This document shows, piece by piece, positions 25,001 through 37,651 of a stretch of 64,000 nt of DNA. The translations under genes were made by a program, and so were the position numbers. The notes below the pieces were generated by a model that saw nothing but the letters and a program-made list of their open reading frames with translations, did not search any database and was not told where the DNA came from. How positions within the stretch are numbered: the stretch's first letter is position 1; every line of letters begins with the position of its first letter. This DNA comes from Cannabis sativa (lineage: Eukaryota; Streptophyta; Magnoliopsida; Rosales; Cannabaceae): NCBI RefSeq assembly GCF_029168945.1, contig NC_083604.1, positions 33,785,686 through 33,849,685 of the forward strand, written 5' to 3'.

Positions 25001-26778
25001 CTGGCCGAGTGGTGTCCACCACCACGGCCAGAAACCCTAAACAACCGCCGTGCAACAATTCTCTAGCTGACATGGCCGAAATCACCGGGATCCGTGATCC
25101 CTGAACTGAACCAACAAACACAAATGGTTCCTCACTTTCCGGTTGGAAGATCACCATCTTCCTTTTACAATCAATGCTCGCCGAATATTTAGATAGGAAA
25201 TCCATTCCTAAAATAATGTCGAATTCGACTAAACTCATCTCTATCAGATCAGCACTTAACTCTCTACCATCTATCCTGATCGGCATAGACCTAATCCACC
25301 AATTGGAGATAACCAATTCTCCGCCAGGTAATAGGGTTCCAAACCCTGATTCATATCTATCATACGGTCTACCCAAATCACTAAAGACTCTGGCCGCCAC
25401 ATAAGAATGTGTAGCCCCAGAATCAAACAGCACTGAATATAGCGAGTTATTAATAGAAAGCTGACCTGTGACAACTGATGGGCTGGCATCTGCATCAGCC
25501 TGAGTGATAGCGAACACCCTGGCTGGAGTGGGTATCGCTGGAGCTCTCGGTGCCTCTGATCGGAGCTGGGGACGGTCCCTCTTGAAGTGTCCGGGCATGC
25601 CACAGTGAAAGCATCCCTGACCTTTGCACTCACCCCGATGGTGCCTCTTGCAGCTAGGGCACTCGGGATAGGAGAATCGGGCCTCAGTACCACCAGGACA
25701 ACTCCCTCTGTTCTGGTTCCCCCGGAACCTCTTGTTCTGACTCGAGCCACCGGAAGCAGTGGGTGCTCTCTTCCTCTGATCAATGGCCGAACCACTACTC
25801 CCCCTGCTAAAACCTGATGCAGGAGGGGTAAGAGCCCCGCCACTCACCGGAGTACTAGCTGACTCCGACATACACCCAACTGCGCCCTCAGCTCGCAGTG
25901 CCTTCTCCACCATCTGAGCATAGGTGGTGCTGTCGTCCGTGGTAATCATCAAGTCATGCCTGATCTTGGCATTCAACCAGTCCAGATACTTCTCCTTCTT
26001 GCTGAAGTCGGTCGGCACAATTCTCGAGGCTAACCTCGCCAACCGATCAAACTGAGTAGTATACTCAGTGACGCTCATATTCTCACGCTGGGTCAGGTGA
26101 GCGAACTCTTTCCTCTTGGCGCTTCTGACCGCCTCGTTGTAGTACTTCGCGTTGAAGAGTTCCTGGAACCTTTCCCAGGTCATGGTGGTGACGTCATGGA
26201 TCTGAGACACCATGTCCCACCAGACCAGAGCGTCCTCCTGGAACTGGAATGTGGCGCACACCACTCTGTCGTTACCGGTGACACCCATGAAATTCAGGAT
26301 CTTGGTAATCACCGTCAGCCACTGCTTGTCTTTCATCACGTCCGGACCTCCCAGGAAAACCGGAGGTGCTTGCTAACCGCTCATACAGAGGTTCCAATCT
26401 ATGGGCCGCCACCACTATCTCGGCCTGGGCAGCAGGGGCAGGTGCCACTGGAACTACGGGCACTGGAACTGCAGGAGCACCCTGCTGTCTCAACCTCTGA
26501 ATCTCGAGGTCTTGCTCTTCGATCCGGGCTTGCATTTCCGCAAACCGTAACTCCCAGTTCTGGGCTCCCTGATCGGCTGGGGGAGCCTGGGCAGCCTGTG
26601 GTGGGTTCTCATCACCCCGACCACGAGCCCTGCCTCGGGGACCTCTACCTCGGCCCCTAACAGGTGGGGGAAACTGAGCTCCCTGTCCTTGGTTCGACCC
26701 TACGGAGTTGCCCTGACTCCTTGTAGTCCGCCTGGCGTCCATCTGATTAGAACCGCCTGCGAAACCAAGAGTTGGCAT
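22062..26778 (-). pseudogene. gag-pol: E1 gag-pol polyprotein, three frameshifts
   Basis: Starts at 26778 (MPTLGFAGG). Gag is proline/glutamine-rich with a WWDMV capsid segment. Its zinc knuckle [14 protein letters not shown] ends in Arg where Cys is expected. In the 26339-22809 frame: protease [10 protein letters not shown] (residues 305-314), RT about 496-690 with [11 protein letters not shown] and FIDD at 641-644, RNase H about 786-900 with VYCDAS and DHKSLKYF, integrase HHCC (H1000, H1007, C1037, C1040) and catalytic D1070, D1131, E1167. The 22763-22062 frame gives the GPF module and chromodomain-like end VKVLWRNSKVEEATWE. Frame breaks lie near 26370, 22838 and 22760. They destroy a single product, but all domains are otherwise well kept, suggesting a young copy or consensus indels. 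Confidence 0.9.
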
Positions 26779-27010
26779 ATCAGGTCGTATTCAAGGAGAG
26801 CTTACTAATGCCGCTTAATTTGGAAATTTAAAAATGAAACATGCGCCTATTCTACTATCAGGCTACTAACATGCTTCCTAACAGGCTTTTCTTTTTCATA
26901 ACTGAATAAAATAAACTACAAAAGCAATAAAGGCTTACTGAACCGTGAAACGAGCTAACTGCTGATGATGATTGTACATGTCGTGACGATCTTCGGAAGA
27001 CAACCTGGCG

Positions 27011-27022
27011 GCTCTGATACCA
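27011..27022 (-). other. Primer binding site of E1 (initiator-Met tRNA)
   Basis: The minus strand reads TGGTATCAGAGC, three bases after the 5' LTR end. Confidence 0.9.
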
Positions 27023-27025
27023 AAT

Positions 27026-29329
27026 TGTAACACCCTAACTAACATAGGCGTATTACGTGATTTTTAAACATACTGTGCAGCTCGTTGCTAATCAACGAGG
27101 TTTATGGAAAAATGTGATTAATTAAAATTTTTGCTTTTTAATTAAACTTGTAAAATAATATTACAAAAGACTCGGGATCCCGATTATAAAATCATTTACA
27201 AAAAGATTTAACTGTTTAACTGATACACAAAATAAATGTCGCCTAGCGACCAGTTACAAAATTAGCCTCGCTGTCCCGATGATCGTACGCTCCAGGCCTA
27301 ACCGCCCCGACATGTACAATCTTCACAAGCTCGCTCACGGCCCATCAGCTTTAGCCTTGCCTTTACCTACACATAAACGTAGAACTGTGAATCGACAGAC
27401 TCAGTAAGAAAAGCATAATAATACTCATACATAATCCCGGTTATGATCAGACGCCCATACCCCTGATCATAACCCTAACTGCCGTGTCCAACACGATACT
27501 GAGTCCCGCTACTGCCGTGTCCAACACGGTACTGAGCCACTACTGCCATGTCCAACATGGTATTGAGTTCTGAACGTTCATAGGGACGGTACTATTGACA
27601 AGTATCCTCCTGATCGGTCGAACCGGTCATACTCCAGTTGCTGGTCATACTCCAGCTGCTGGTCATACTCCAGCCTATACCGACGGGATAAGTCAATAGT
27701 ACAGAACCACCAACCAAGTGTCAGCCTGATCGGTCGAACCGGTCATACTCCGGTTGCTGGTCATACTCCAGCCTGTACCGACGTGACAGGGTTGGGTGGT
27801 TCGAAGCCAACATGCATAACTAATGTAATCTAACAGGCTTCCTACATGCACGCTAAACATGTAATCTACATATGCATACTGTTATACTAATCTTACCTGG
27901 ATTCCGAATTCAAGTGTGCCGGTCAACCTGACTGGAACTTTAGCTGAGCGGCGGATTACAGGCTCCTAAACCATAAAAATCACAACGCTATAAGTGACAC
28001 GCTAAATCACTTCCCGGGGACTTAAACTAGGAACTAAAAGTTTCCCTATCGATAAAAAGCATGGCAATACCCCCTAAAACATAAAAACGAGGAAAACGCG
28101 GGTTCTGAAAATTCCCCAACCGGCAGACCGGTTCTGCAATCGGAATTCCGGTTCTGGGAATTACTGGACCCTCATCTGGAATTCCGGTTGCACAACCGGA
28201 ATTCCGGTTCCTCGCAGGAATTTTTCAAAAATTCCTAACTCAATCAAATCAAACCCAATTCATACCAAACCTTCCAAACCTGTTCTAAATACCCCAAAGA
28301 ACATTTTCAAAGCATTAAAATAACCCAGAAATCACAGATACGAAATTTGCCATTAAAGCTCAAGCTTTGAGTTCTAAACTCAAACTTGAGCAAATCCCTC
28401 TAACATGCATTCAAACCTGATTAAATCTACTAAAACAAGCATATTACAACCTCTGAAAACAACTAAAACATCAAGCAAGAACCCAGCAACAGATTACACA
28501 ATTTCTTTCAAAAATCATAGTTTTAGCTTAGAAAAATCATAACTTTAAACATGATAGTAAGCATGCATTAAAACCTAGATAATCCAATCATTTTAGACCT
28601 AATTAAGCTTCTGCAAACAACAAATAAACACAACAACAACAGCCATCCAAAACTACATGCAACCTATCATTTTACTTCAAAAACTTCAAGAAACAAGATA
28701 AGAAGATTAGACAAAGGAATACCTCTTCAAAGATCACCCAACACTTGCTGAAAACTACAAGATTCACAAGGAAAAATCCCTTTTTCCTTGCTGCACAACC
28801 CAGCCGAAAAGGAGAGGGAAAGAGAGAAAGAGAGCTTTTCCAATTTCTATTTTTTTAAACTTAGTAATTTTTTGTAAAAAGAATAATGAATAAAAGACAC
28901 TTAACATAAACCATTTCAGCCAAATAAACATTAAAATAAATATTTAATTTTCAAATAATAAAGTCACTAAAAGACAAAACACTAATGGGGCAAAAAGACC
29001 ATTTTGCCCTCCACCTTAAAACCACATAAATCATACTAAAGGGGTATTTTTGGGAAATTCTAAATTTCCGGCCATTCCCGACATTCCCAATGTCTAATAA
29101 ACCGCCCCAAAGTAATAACATACTAAGCTGTGATTTCTACTGAGCCAAACGCCGAGTTCCAAAATACCGGGCACCAGAAATGCAAAATATGAAAACTACT
29201 GAATGACATAAAATGCATCACTGAATTCCATAAATAACAGCATAATAAATTATTTAAATGGCTATAAATAATTTTCATAATTAATCATAAATAACTGCTA
29301 ATTTCCAAATTAACTAAACGGGCTTTACA
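27026..29329 (-). mobile_element. E1 5' LTR (2304 bp)
   Basis: TGTAACACCC...GGGCTTTACA, partner of the split 3' LTR and very similar to it. It carries three hairpin repeats at about 27482, 27515 and 27546, and the palindrome array at about 28120-28210. Confidence 0.88.
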
Positions 29330-29334
29330 AAATA
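29330..29334. repeat. Target-site duplication of E1 (right), AAATA
   Basis: Matches 10385-10389. Confidence 0.85.
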
Positions 29335-32300
29335 TTATGAGTAATTCTATCTTGGACCACCACTACTAATTTAACTCTAAGTTTGATTTGCCCATACAAG
29401 TAGGAGATTTCTAAGATTGAGGACTTATATCAATTGGGAATAGAATTTCGGGATTATAATCATATGCGTCCTTAATTTTTTAAGAGAAAATATAGAATGA
29501 CATGAAATGATTTATAGACCATTCATCCAATGATATGTTATTGAGCTAATTCGAAATGAATAAGCTAAGAGGAATTAGGATAATTTCGTTGTTTAAATAA
29601 GAATCCAACGATGCTCCGATTAGCGAGAGTCAAAGTAATCTTATTTATACAATCTTCTTGTTTCATATTGTAAAAAATACTAGTCTAAGGTGTCATTAAT
29701 TGATGAACAGCTAGATGTCGCATATACAATATTTATCTTTCGAGATCTAACACTATTATGTATATCAAATGGTGAAAATCCATTAGGGATTTATCTTATT
29801 AGAAAAACAAACATGTTGGACCAACAATGAAGATTCAAAATTAAACTACAATTTAATAACAGAAAATTACATGGTTCAATATAAATTCATACACAATTCA
29901 AAAATTATTAAACATATAGCAAGTAGGAATAAGAAGTGAAACTACTAAAACATACAATCCTAAATAATTTTAAAGGTTTCAAACAAACTAATACAGTGTC
30001 CCGATAGGCGAGAGTCAAAGTATCATTCATTGAATAGAGTTGTCAGCTCATCTAAAATGCAAACCATTCTAGCAACCTTTTATTCGATCAAAATAAGAAT
30101 CCAACGTTGTCCCGGTAGGCGAGAGTCAAGGTTATTCTCATTTTATGAGCTTCCACCATTGTTTCATAATTTGCAAGTCAAATATGGTCGCCACCATTAG
30201 GGTGATCCATACCATATAAAACACTTACAAACTACTTATCTTTCGAGATTAAACGGTGCGAAATTGCTAATGAACGTTCCTCCATTAGGGAGGATTACTC
30301 ACTAAAACAAACGCGATGTAAAACCAACAATGGAGATCGAATATCTTAATAATAATAAAAGCTCATTATTTAAAGAGAGTTGTATTTTCTTTGATTCTTT
30401 TTATTTAATCTATTTATTTTAAATATATATTTATTTAATTAAAATTTCTAATTTAGAATGAAAAATTCTAAATATAAATTTTAATTTAATATTTATAAAT
30501 TTTACTTAGATGGATATGAAAATAACATGAATTTCTTCCATCTTAGTAATAATTTCCAATAAATATTTAGAAAAGTATTCAATTTAAGTTGTTACAAAAT
30601 TAATTTAAATTAATTTACAACTCAAATTTAATTTTCTATAAATATATATTGCATTTCGAAAAATTTAAGTATTTAAGAATACAATTTTCGAAATTGCATG
30701 TTAAAATAAAATAAATCTTGGAAAAATTATTCTAATTTAATGTCGGCCCAAAATTAATTAATAAAATTACTTTACAACAAAAAATATAATTTTCCTATTT
30801 AATTAAATATATAAGAAATTTTTTAAATATTTAAGTATGATGATGAAAATCAACTTAAATATTAATTTTCTATTTAATTAGATACACTAGAAAAATACTT
30901 CAAGCAAAAATATCACCTATCTAGATTTTCTTTTGACTAATTAATTAAATTTCTAATAAAATATATTTTACTTCATTTATTTTAATTAATCATTAAATAA
31001 AAAAATCATTGATTTAAGTTGGTCCAAAATTAAAATAAATAATTTACAACTTTAATCTATTTTTCAAATAAAATTCAAAATTCCAGCATTTAAGAAATGT
31101 AGTTTCGAAATTTGATTAATAAGATAAAGAAAAAATATATTTTGAAAATTATTTAAATTTAGTTGAAAAAATAAATTTCAACTAAAAATAATTTTCTATT
31201 TGATTAAGTGTCATGAAAAAGAAATATTTAAGTATCATGATGAAAATCAACTTAGATATTTAATTTTCAAGTTAATTAAATGTATTAAATTCAAGAAATA
31301 AATAATCAAGTGTAGAGAAGGCTTAATTATTAATCTCTAGTTTAATACTAGGAAAAAAAGTATACTTAAAATAAATTGTACCAAAATTAATTATATAAAT
31401 AATTAATTTCACAATTCATAATATTTTCCTATTTAATATTAGAAAAAATAAGTAGTCTAGAAATAACTATCTTGAAAATATCTTATTTGACTAAGTATCT
31501 TTTCCACAAAATTTGAAAAAATATCTAATTTAAGTTGTATTAGAAAAAATCTAGAACGTAAATATTTTTCAGATTTAAATTTAATTAAATATCAAAAATT
31601 AAGTTGTAACCACTTAATTTGAAAATATTCCATTTTTTAAGTTGATATTCGAAAAGATATCAACTTAAAAAAATATCTAAAGAATCTTAATAACCAATTC
31701 CTAAAATTCCTCAACTTAATTTTGAAATTTTAAATCCAAAAGATATTCAGATTTAAGTTGATTAGTTATAGATAACTAAATATCAACTTAAATAGAAATA
31801 TTTAATGAAAAATTTAAATTAAGCTTCAGAAAGAATCTAGATGGTTATAATTCTATATTTAATTAAATACATATAGTTTAGCTTATAATAAAAATTCTTT
31901 AAACTATGTTTTTCTTAAATTAATTTCACAATAAATGAAATTAATTATGTTGCTAATCAATTTTATTAGGTTAAACTAGTTTAATTAACCTAGTACAGTT
32001 ATTCAAATCAGGCAAATAGGCCTTCACAATTGGGGTAGTTCATGTGAGGGGGTGCTGGGTTCAGTATGTCAAACCCACTACTATGGCTCCCAACTCTCAC
32101 ACAAGGCCCAAAAGAGAGGAATTTCACCTTAAAATGAACAACTGTTATTAATTGAATTAGCCCAAAAACTAAATGGGCCTAAATAAAATCTATCAAGAAC
32201 TATGACATTTTATTTAGCAACAACAACATATATGCATCTATAATGAAATTAAACACATAGGCTCACACAGGCACACTTTGGATGGGTCCTATCAAGTTGC

Positions 32301-33563
32301 TAGGTCATACACAGATGAAAGAAGATTGTAAATATACTTGTTACAAATTATTTACTTGACCAAGGGAGCCATCAGATCATTAGATCTGACAAAAAGTTAA
32401 CCATGGCTATTTGCAATCAAGCAATAATAGGTGTTGAAAACTTATAAACAAGCTAAAACACATACTCCTGCAACAAGGTTAGCTGGATAGTTGGATGTAG
32501 GATTTATTTAATTTTAAATGAATAATTTTGAAAAATAATTAATTAAATAAATAAAAAAAAATTTCGACAATTTAAAAAAAAAGTTTGAAAAATTTCGAAA
32601 TTTAAAAAAAAAAATATTTAAAATTAAACCTACAATTTTTGAAAAATTAGGTTTCAACCAACCTAAATATCATTTCAAAATTCGCTAACTACTTTTAAAA
32701 ATTTAATGTTATTTTATAAATAAAAATTAAATAAAAAATTAAAAAAGATAAACGAATATCTTTTTCACTTTTTAAATGTAATTTAAATAAATAAAATAAC
32801 AAAATTTAAAAGTTAGCAAAATATCTTACTTCTATTTAAAATTACATGATTATAGTTATTTTATTTTAAATTTCAATAAGGTCAAATTATTTAAAAAAAA
32901 AATTAACTTAATAAATTTAAAATCTGACCTTAAATTTAAAAATAAGATAAGATATAATCAAATTTAAAAATAAGATAGATATTTACTATTTTTCAAATTC
33001 AAATTATACTAATATCATGAATTAAATTTAAAAAATATTAAAAAATTTAATTATAATAATTACAATTGAATTAGGAATAGTAAATGTATAAATACAGAAC
33101 TACACAAAAAATCGGAAGTTAAATCCATGAAAAAGCATGAAAAATCGAAGAAAAACAAAAAAAATGCGACCTGTACGGACAGCATGCATTGCACATTGTC
33201 CATAGGCGCGCAACAGGGTGCTTGGGCGTGAAACCTCGGCGCAGGGGAAATTTTGCATGATTTCCGCGCGAGCGCGTGGTTGCCCAATTCCTGATTTTTT
33301 CCGAAACTTCAAAAAATCATAACTAATTCAAATTAAATCGAAATTGAGTTCTGTAAAAAAGTAAATTGCTTAATTTTTTCCATACTATCCAATAAAAATA
33401 ATTCCAGAAATAGATGTTCAATTATTTTTAAGGAAAATTCACAAACATCAATCAATCATCAAATAACACTCAATACAACATGATACCATCCAAAACATCA
33501 AACAATCGTTTTAAAGTCCAAATTTCTTGCAAGCAAATCAATTACCATGGCTCAGAGGCCAGT
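29335..33563 (-). other. Copy B internal 5' half: long noncoding leader
   Basis: Continues copy B on the far side of E1. It is AT-rich without a credible gene and collinear with the leaders of A and C. It contains three GCGAGAGTC modules (29615-29635, 29998-30020, 30108-30130), a GC-richer island at about 33165-33290 with an imperfect hairpin at 33177-33201, and a primer site next to the LTR (33547-33562, minus strand TGGCCTCTGAGCC). No gag was found between leader and pol remnant. Confidence 0.65.
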
Positions 33564-36500
33564 TGTTGGAAATTATTTTACCAGGATCTTAGATCTACTC
33601 ACAAGTATGTTGATTAACACCCTAAATATGAACTTTCTAAAACGATGAAATAAACACATATAAAGTTTAGGAAACCTTACATTGGGTGCAGCGGAATATA
33701 ATGACTCCTTCCGTTCTGATATCTAGCCCTTGATTCCTTTCTGTAGCGGAGCATTATTAATATCTAAACCTGGATCTCTTTCTCTGATTCTTTAATGCTG
33801 AAACTCCTTTTTGCTGAAAGTCTTTCTTCACGATCTTTCTCACTATGATTGAGGTATCACTTGCTGTGTGTGGGCACTACTCTAACACTAAGAATTTCGA
33901 AATCTTTAGGAAGAAGAGAGAGAGGGAGTGGTCGGCCAAAGATAGGGAGAGAGAGAGGTAAAACCCTACAAAAGTTTCCAGCCCTATACATGTGGATTTG
34001 GGCCTGACTTTTTGCAATTTTGCAGTTTTATCACTTCTGCATCTGATTTTCTCAAAAATGCCAATTTTCTAATTCAACAATTTAAATGTCAATTCTAACT
34101 ATTTAATAACTATAAATAATTATTAAATAATATTGTCATTTATCATATTTATTAATTGAACCATACAAAGTATCATAATTAATAAATATGCCCCTAAAAT
34201 TCTTTCTTTACAATTTCGCCCTTACTTAGTGAAAAATTCACAAATAGACATATTCTAATTTGTGAATTATAATTGATTAATTAAAACCAATTATATGAGT
34301 CTTACAAGCAATATTATCTCAACTAGTGGGGGGACCATGGGTCTATATAACCGAGCTTCTAATAAGCAGATCAAGAATTTATAACCTAAATTCACTGACT
34401 TATTAATTCTTCGTTGAATCTACCCATAGAACATAGAATTGCACTCTCAGTATATAGAATGCTCTATATGTTCCACCATATAGACACATCATTAGTTATC
34501 CATTGTTATAATCCTAATTTGATCAATGATCCTCTATATGAATTGTAAAGACCGCTTAGTTTAATTTTGAAATTAGCAGTTAATCATGATTAATTATGAA
34601 AATTATTTATAGCTATTTAAATAATTATTATACTGTTATTATTGAATTCAGAGATGCATTTTTATGTCATGTAGTAGTTTTCATAATTTTGCATTCCGGT
34701 GCCCGGTATTTTTGGAACTCGGTGTTTGGCTCAGTAAAATCACAACTTAGTATGTTAGTAGTTTGGGACAGTTTATTAGACGTTGGGAATGTCAGGAATG
34801 GCCGGAAATTTAGAATTTCCCAAAAATACCCCTTTAGTGTTATTTATGTAATTTTAGTGTGGAGGGGCAAAATGATCTTTTGCCCCAATGATATTTTGTC
34901 CTTTAGTGGGCTTTATTTAATTGAATTAAGTGTTATTTGATATTAGTTGTTGGCTGAAATGAATATATTGATTTTCCTTTCTTTTATTTTTCAAAGTGTC
35001 AAAAATTAGAAAGTTAGAAAATTTAAAGAAAAACAAGCTTTTTCCTCTCAACCTCTCTCTCTTGTTCGGCCTCTTTGAAGCAGCAAGAATCTGGAATTTT
35101 CCTTTGATTTTCAAGCCCTTTCCCTTTCAATCTAAGTATTCTTCAAGCTTTGGTAAGGTTCCTAACCTCTTCCTCTTGTATTTTATGAAGAAAATGTTTA
35201 AAAGATGATTGTTGCATGTGAATTGTTGTGATACTTGCTGCTGTGTTTTATTGTTGTTTTCAAAGGATTAATCTTGTTATTTTAAGTAGCTTAGAGTTAG
35301 TGTATGCATGATGGTTGCTTGGATTCAAGCTTTGAAGTTTTTAGCTCAAGAACATGAATTTTTAAAGAAATGTGTTAAATCTGTTAATTGCTTGATGTAG
35401 TTAGTTACTTTCATTTTCAGAGGTTTAAATATGCATTATTATGTAGGTTTAATCTGGTTTGATTGCATGTTAGTTGATTCTAACCAAGTTTGAGTTTTAA
35501 AACTCAAAGCTTGGGCTTTAATGGTGTTTTTCGTTTCTGTGTATTCTGGGTGAATCTAATGCTTTAGAAATGTAATTTGGGTTATATGGAGTAGGTCTGG
35601 AAGGTTTGAGATGATTTGGGTTGGATTTTGTTGAGTAGTGAATTTTTGAAAAAATTCCTGCGAGGAACCGGAATTCCGGTTGTGCAACCGGAATTCCGGA
35701 TGAGGGTCCAGGAATTCTCAGAACCGGAATTCCGGTTGCAGAACCGGTCTACCGGTTGGGGAAAATTCAGGAACCCTAGTTTTCCTCGATTTTATGTTTT
35801 TGGGGTATTGCCATGCTTTTTATCGATAGGGAAACTTTTAGTTCCTAGTTTAAGTCCCCGGGAAGTGATTTAGCGTATCACTTATAGTGTTGTGATTTTT
35901 ATGGTTTAGGAGCCTGTAATCCGCCGCGCAGATAGTTCCAGTCAGGTTGACCGGCACACCTGAATTCAGAATCCAGGTAAGATTAGCATAACATTATGCA
36001 TATGTAGATTACATGTTTAGCGTGCATGTAGGAAGCCTTTTAGATTACATTAGTTATGTATGTTGGCTTCGAACCATCCAACTGTGTCACGTCGGTACAG
36101 GCTGGAGTATGACCAGAAATGAGTATGACCGGCTCGACCGATCAGCCGACACTTAGGTTGGTGGTTCCGTACTATTTGACGTATCACGTCGGTACAGCCG
36201 GAGTATGACCAGCAGCCGGAGTATGACCGGTTCGACCGATCAGGCTGATACTGTAACACGTCGGTACAGGCTGGAGTATGACCAGCGGCCGGAGTATGAC
36301 CGGTTCGACCGATCAGGCTGTTACTTGTCAATAGTACCGTCCCTATGAACGTTCAGAACTCAGTACCGTGTTGGACACGGCGGTTAGGGGGACTCAGTAT
36401 CGTGTTGGACACGGCAGTTAGGGTTATGATCAGGGGTATGGGCGTCTTATCATGACCGGGAATTATGTATGAGTATTATTATGCTTTTCTTGCTGAGTCT

Positions 36501-37651
36501 GTCCACTCACAGTGCTATTTTTATGTGTAGGTAAAGGCAAGGCTAGAGTTGATGGACCGTGAGCGAGCCTATGAAGATTGTACATGTCGGGGCGGTTAGG
36601 CCTGGAGCGTACGATCATCGGGACAACGAGGCTATTTTTGTAACTAGTCGCTAGGCGACATTTATTTTGTATGAACAGTAAACTTTTGTAAATGATTTTG
36701 TAATCGGGATCCCGAGTCTTTTGTAAAAATATTTTACAAGTTTAATTAAAAAGCAAAAATTTTTAATTAATCACGTTTTCCATAAACCTCGTTGATTAGC
36801 AACGAGTTGCACAGCATGTTTAAAAATCACGTAATACGCCTATGTTAGTTAGGGTGTTACATGAATGATCTACACTGTAAAGGGATTAGATTACCGTTAC
36901 ACCCTACAATTTATCTAATCCTTAAAACACTTAACCCCGTATAAATGGTATTTCAGCTTATGTGAAATGAGATCTCAACCATTTATTTTCGTTTGGTCAA
37001 GCTCGAAGGAGATCATCCTTTGCTTACTATTCGCCAGATAGAAGCTATAGATTCCATGTTTATGTTAGCGCTCCCACTCAATTGCACTACCGTGTTCCCA
37101 AAATGTACGTATCACCCTGACCCAAAAGTAGGCTTAACTAACAAATCCAAGAACAGGAATAGCCTCTCGAGATCGAGCCTACTCATAACAGGATTAAGAT
37201 CATTTGACCTAGGATCAACTAGGCGATATTGACTTGAATAGATATTACGGTAAGTTTAATAAATCTAAGTCAAAGTTCAATATCGGTCCCTTCCGATGCA
37301 TACTCCATGCATCCAACCTGAGCTTTACTTCAACCAATGCTCTAGAAAGAACATAGCGTTTCTCCAATTGCAAGTAAACTCTGTTGTAGATTATCATATC
37401 AGTAAAATCCTGTGTCTGATAAATCTAGGAAACTTTATTCACATAGTCATGTTTACTTTCCAATGTGTTGACAACACCATAAACAGGATCAAGTATGTGA
37501 AAAGGGTTTCAGATGAATTCATACATTATATACATATAATCATGAAATAAATCATGTGAACCATGCAACATTAAATGTTATTTCTGATCTATATTAATAA
37601 GTAAATCTTATTATATTGAAATGAGTTTTATTTAGGGCATAAAACCCAACA
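33564..37651 (-). mobile_element. LTR B, 5' LTR, with solo gypsy LTR inside and promoter deletion
   Basis: TGTTGG...CCAACA. Without the insertion it is 1765 bp. The 130-bp shortfall from its partner is one deletion at 33958/33959, corresponding to 6748-6877 of the 3' LTR. The lost segment includes the TATA box, and AGAGG stands at both edges of the deletion. As the 5' LTR drives transcription, this copy should be unable to start its own RNA from here. Confidence 0.85.
34544..36861 (+). mobile_element. Solo Ty3/gypsy LTR, E1/E2 family
   Basis: A 2318-bp LTR TGTAAAG...GTTACA in the opposite orientation to E1 and E2, flanked on both sides by TGAAT (34539-34543 and 36862-36866). No internal region is present, so this is a solo LTR left by recombination between two LTRs. 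It keeps four palindromes at 35666-35757 and two copies of the short hairpin repeat near 36365-36415. Confidence 0.9.

Larger units (their letters stand above)
10390..29329 (-). mobile_element. Ty3/gypsy chromovirus element E1, interrupted by E2
   Basis: Complete minus-strand element with LTR ends TGTAAC...TTTACA, a 5-bp duplication AAATA, a primer site complementary to initiator-Met tRNA, a polypurine tract, and a gag-pol region of normal gypsy order ending in an integrase with a GPF module and a chromodomain-like tail. Parts: 3' LTR 10390-11110 plus 20494-22060, internal 22061-27025, 5' LTR 27026-29329. The gene order and the C-terminal tail place it among plant chromoviruses, most likely the Tekay/Del group; the lineage is by resemblance only. 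It sits inside the decayed pol of copia copy B. Confidence 0.9.
6353..37651 (-). mobile_element. Copia-like element copy B, with nested insertions
   Basis: A complete minus-strand copy with two LTRs bounded by TGTTGG...CCAACA and flanked by CTTCC duplications. Its parts are the 3' LTR 6353-8248, internal 8249-10389 and 29330-33563, and the 5' LTR 33564-37651. It is interrupted by gypsy element E1 and by a solo gypsy LTR. The internal part holds the leader and a degenerate integrase-RT remnant but no gag that I can recognise. It is inserted in the LTR of copy A, a member of the same family. Confidence 0.88.

Noticed and set aside
18237..27022. tRNA-like matches at the primer sites
   Set aside because: These are 12-nt complements of a tRNA 3' end, not tRNA genes; no cloverleaf is present.
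27480..27800. Regularly spaced repeats that might suggest a CRISPR array
   Set aside because: There are only two or three units in a eukaryotic LTR, the spacing is filled by related sequence, and there are no associated genes.
34596..35208. Frames of 114 and 70 residues
   Set aside because: They are inside the solo LTR, with no similarity to any element protein.
36050..36331. 93-residue frame with repeated SGCWSYSG phrases
   Set aside because: It falls inside the tandem repeats of the solo gypsy LTR and is not conserved as a frame in other LTR copies.
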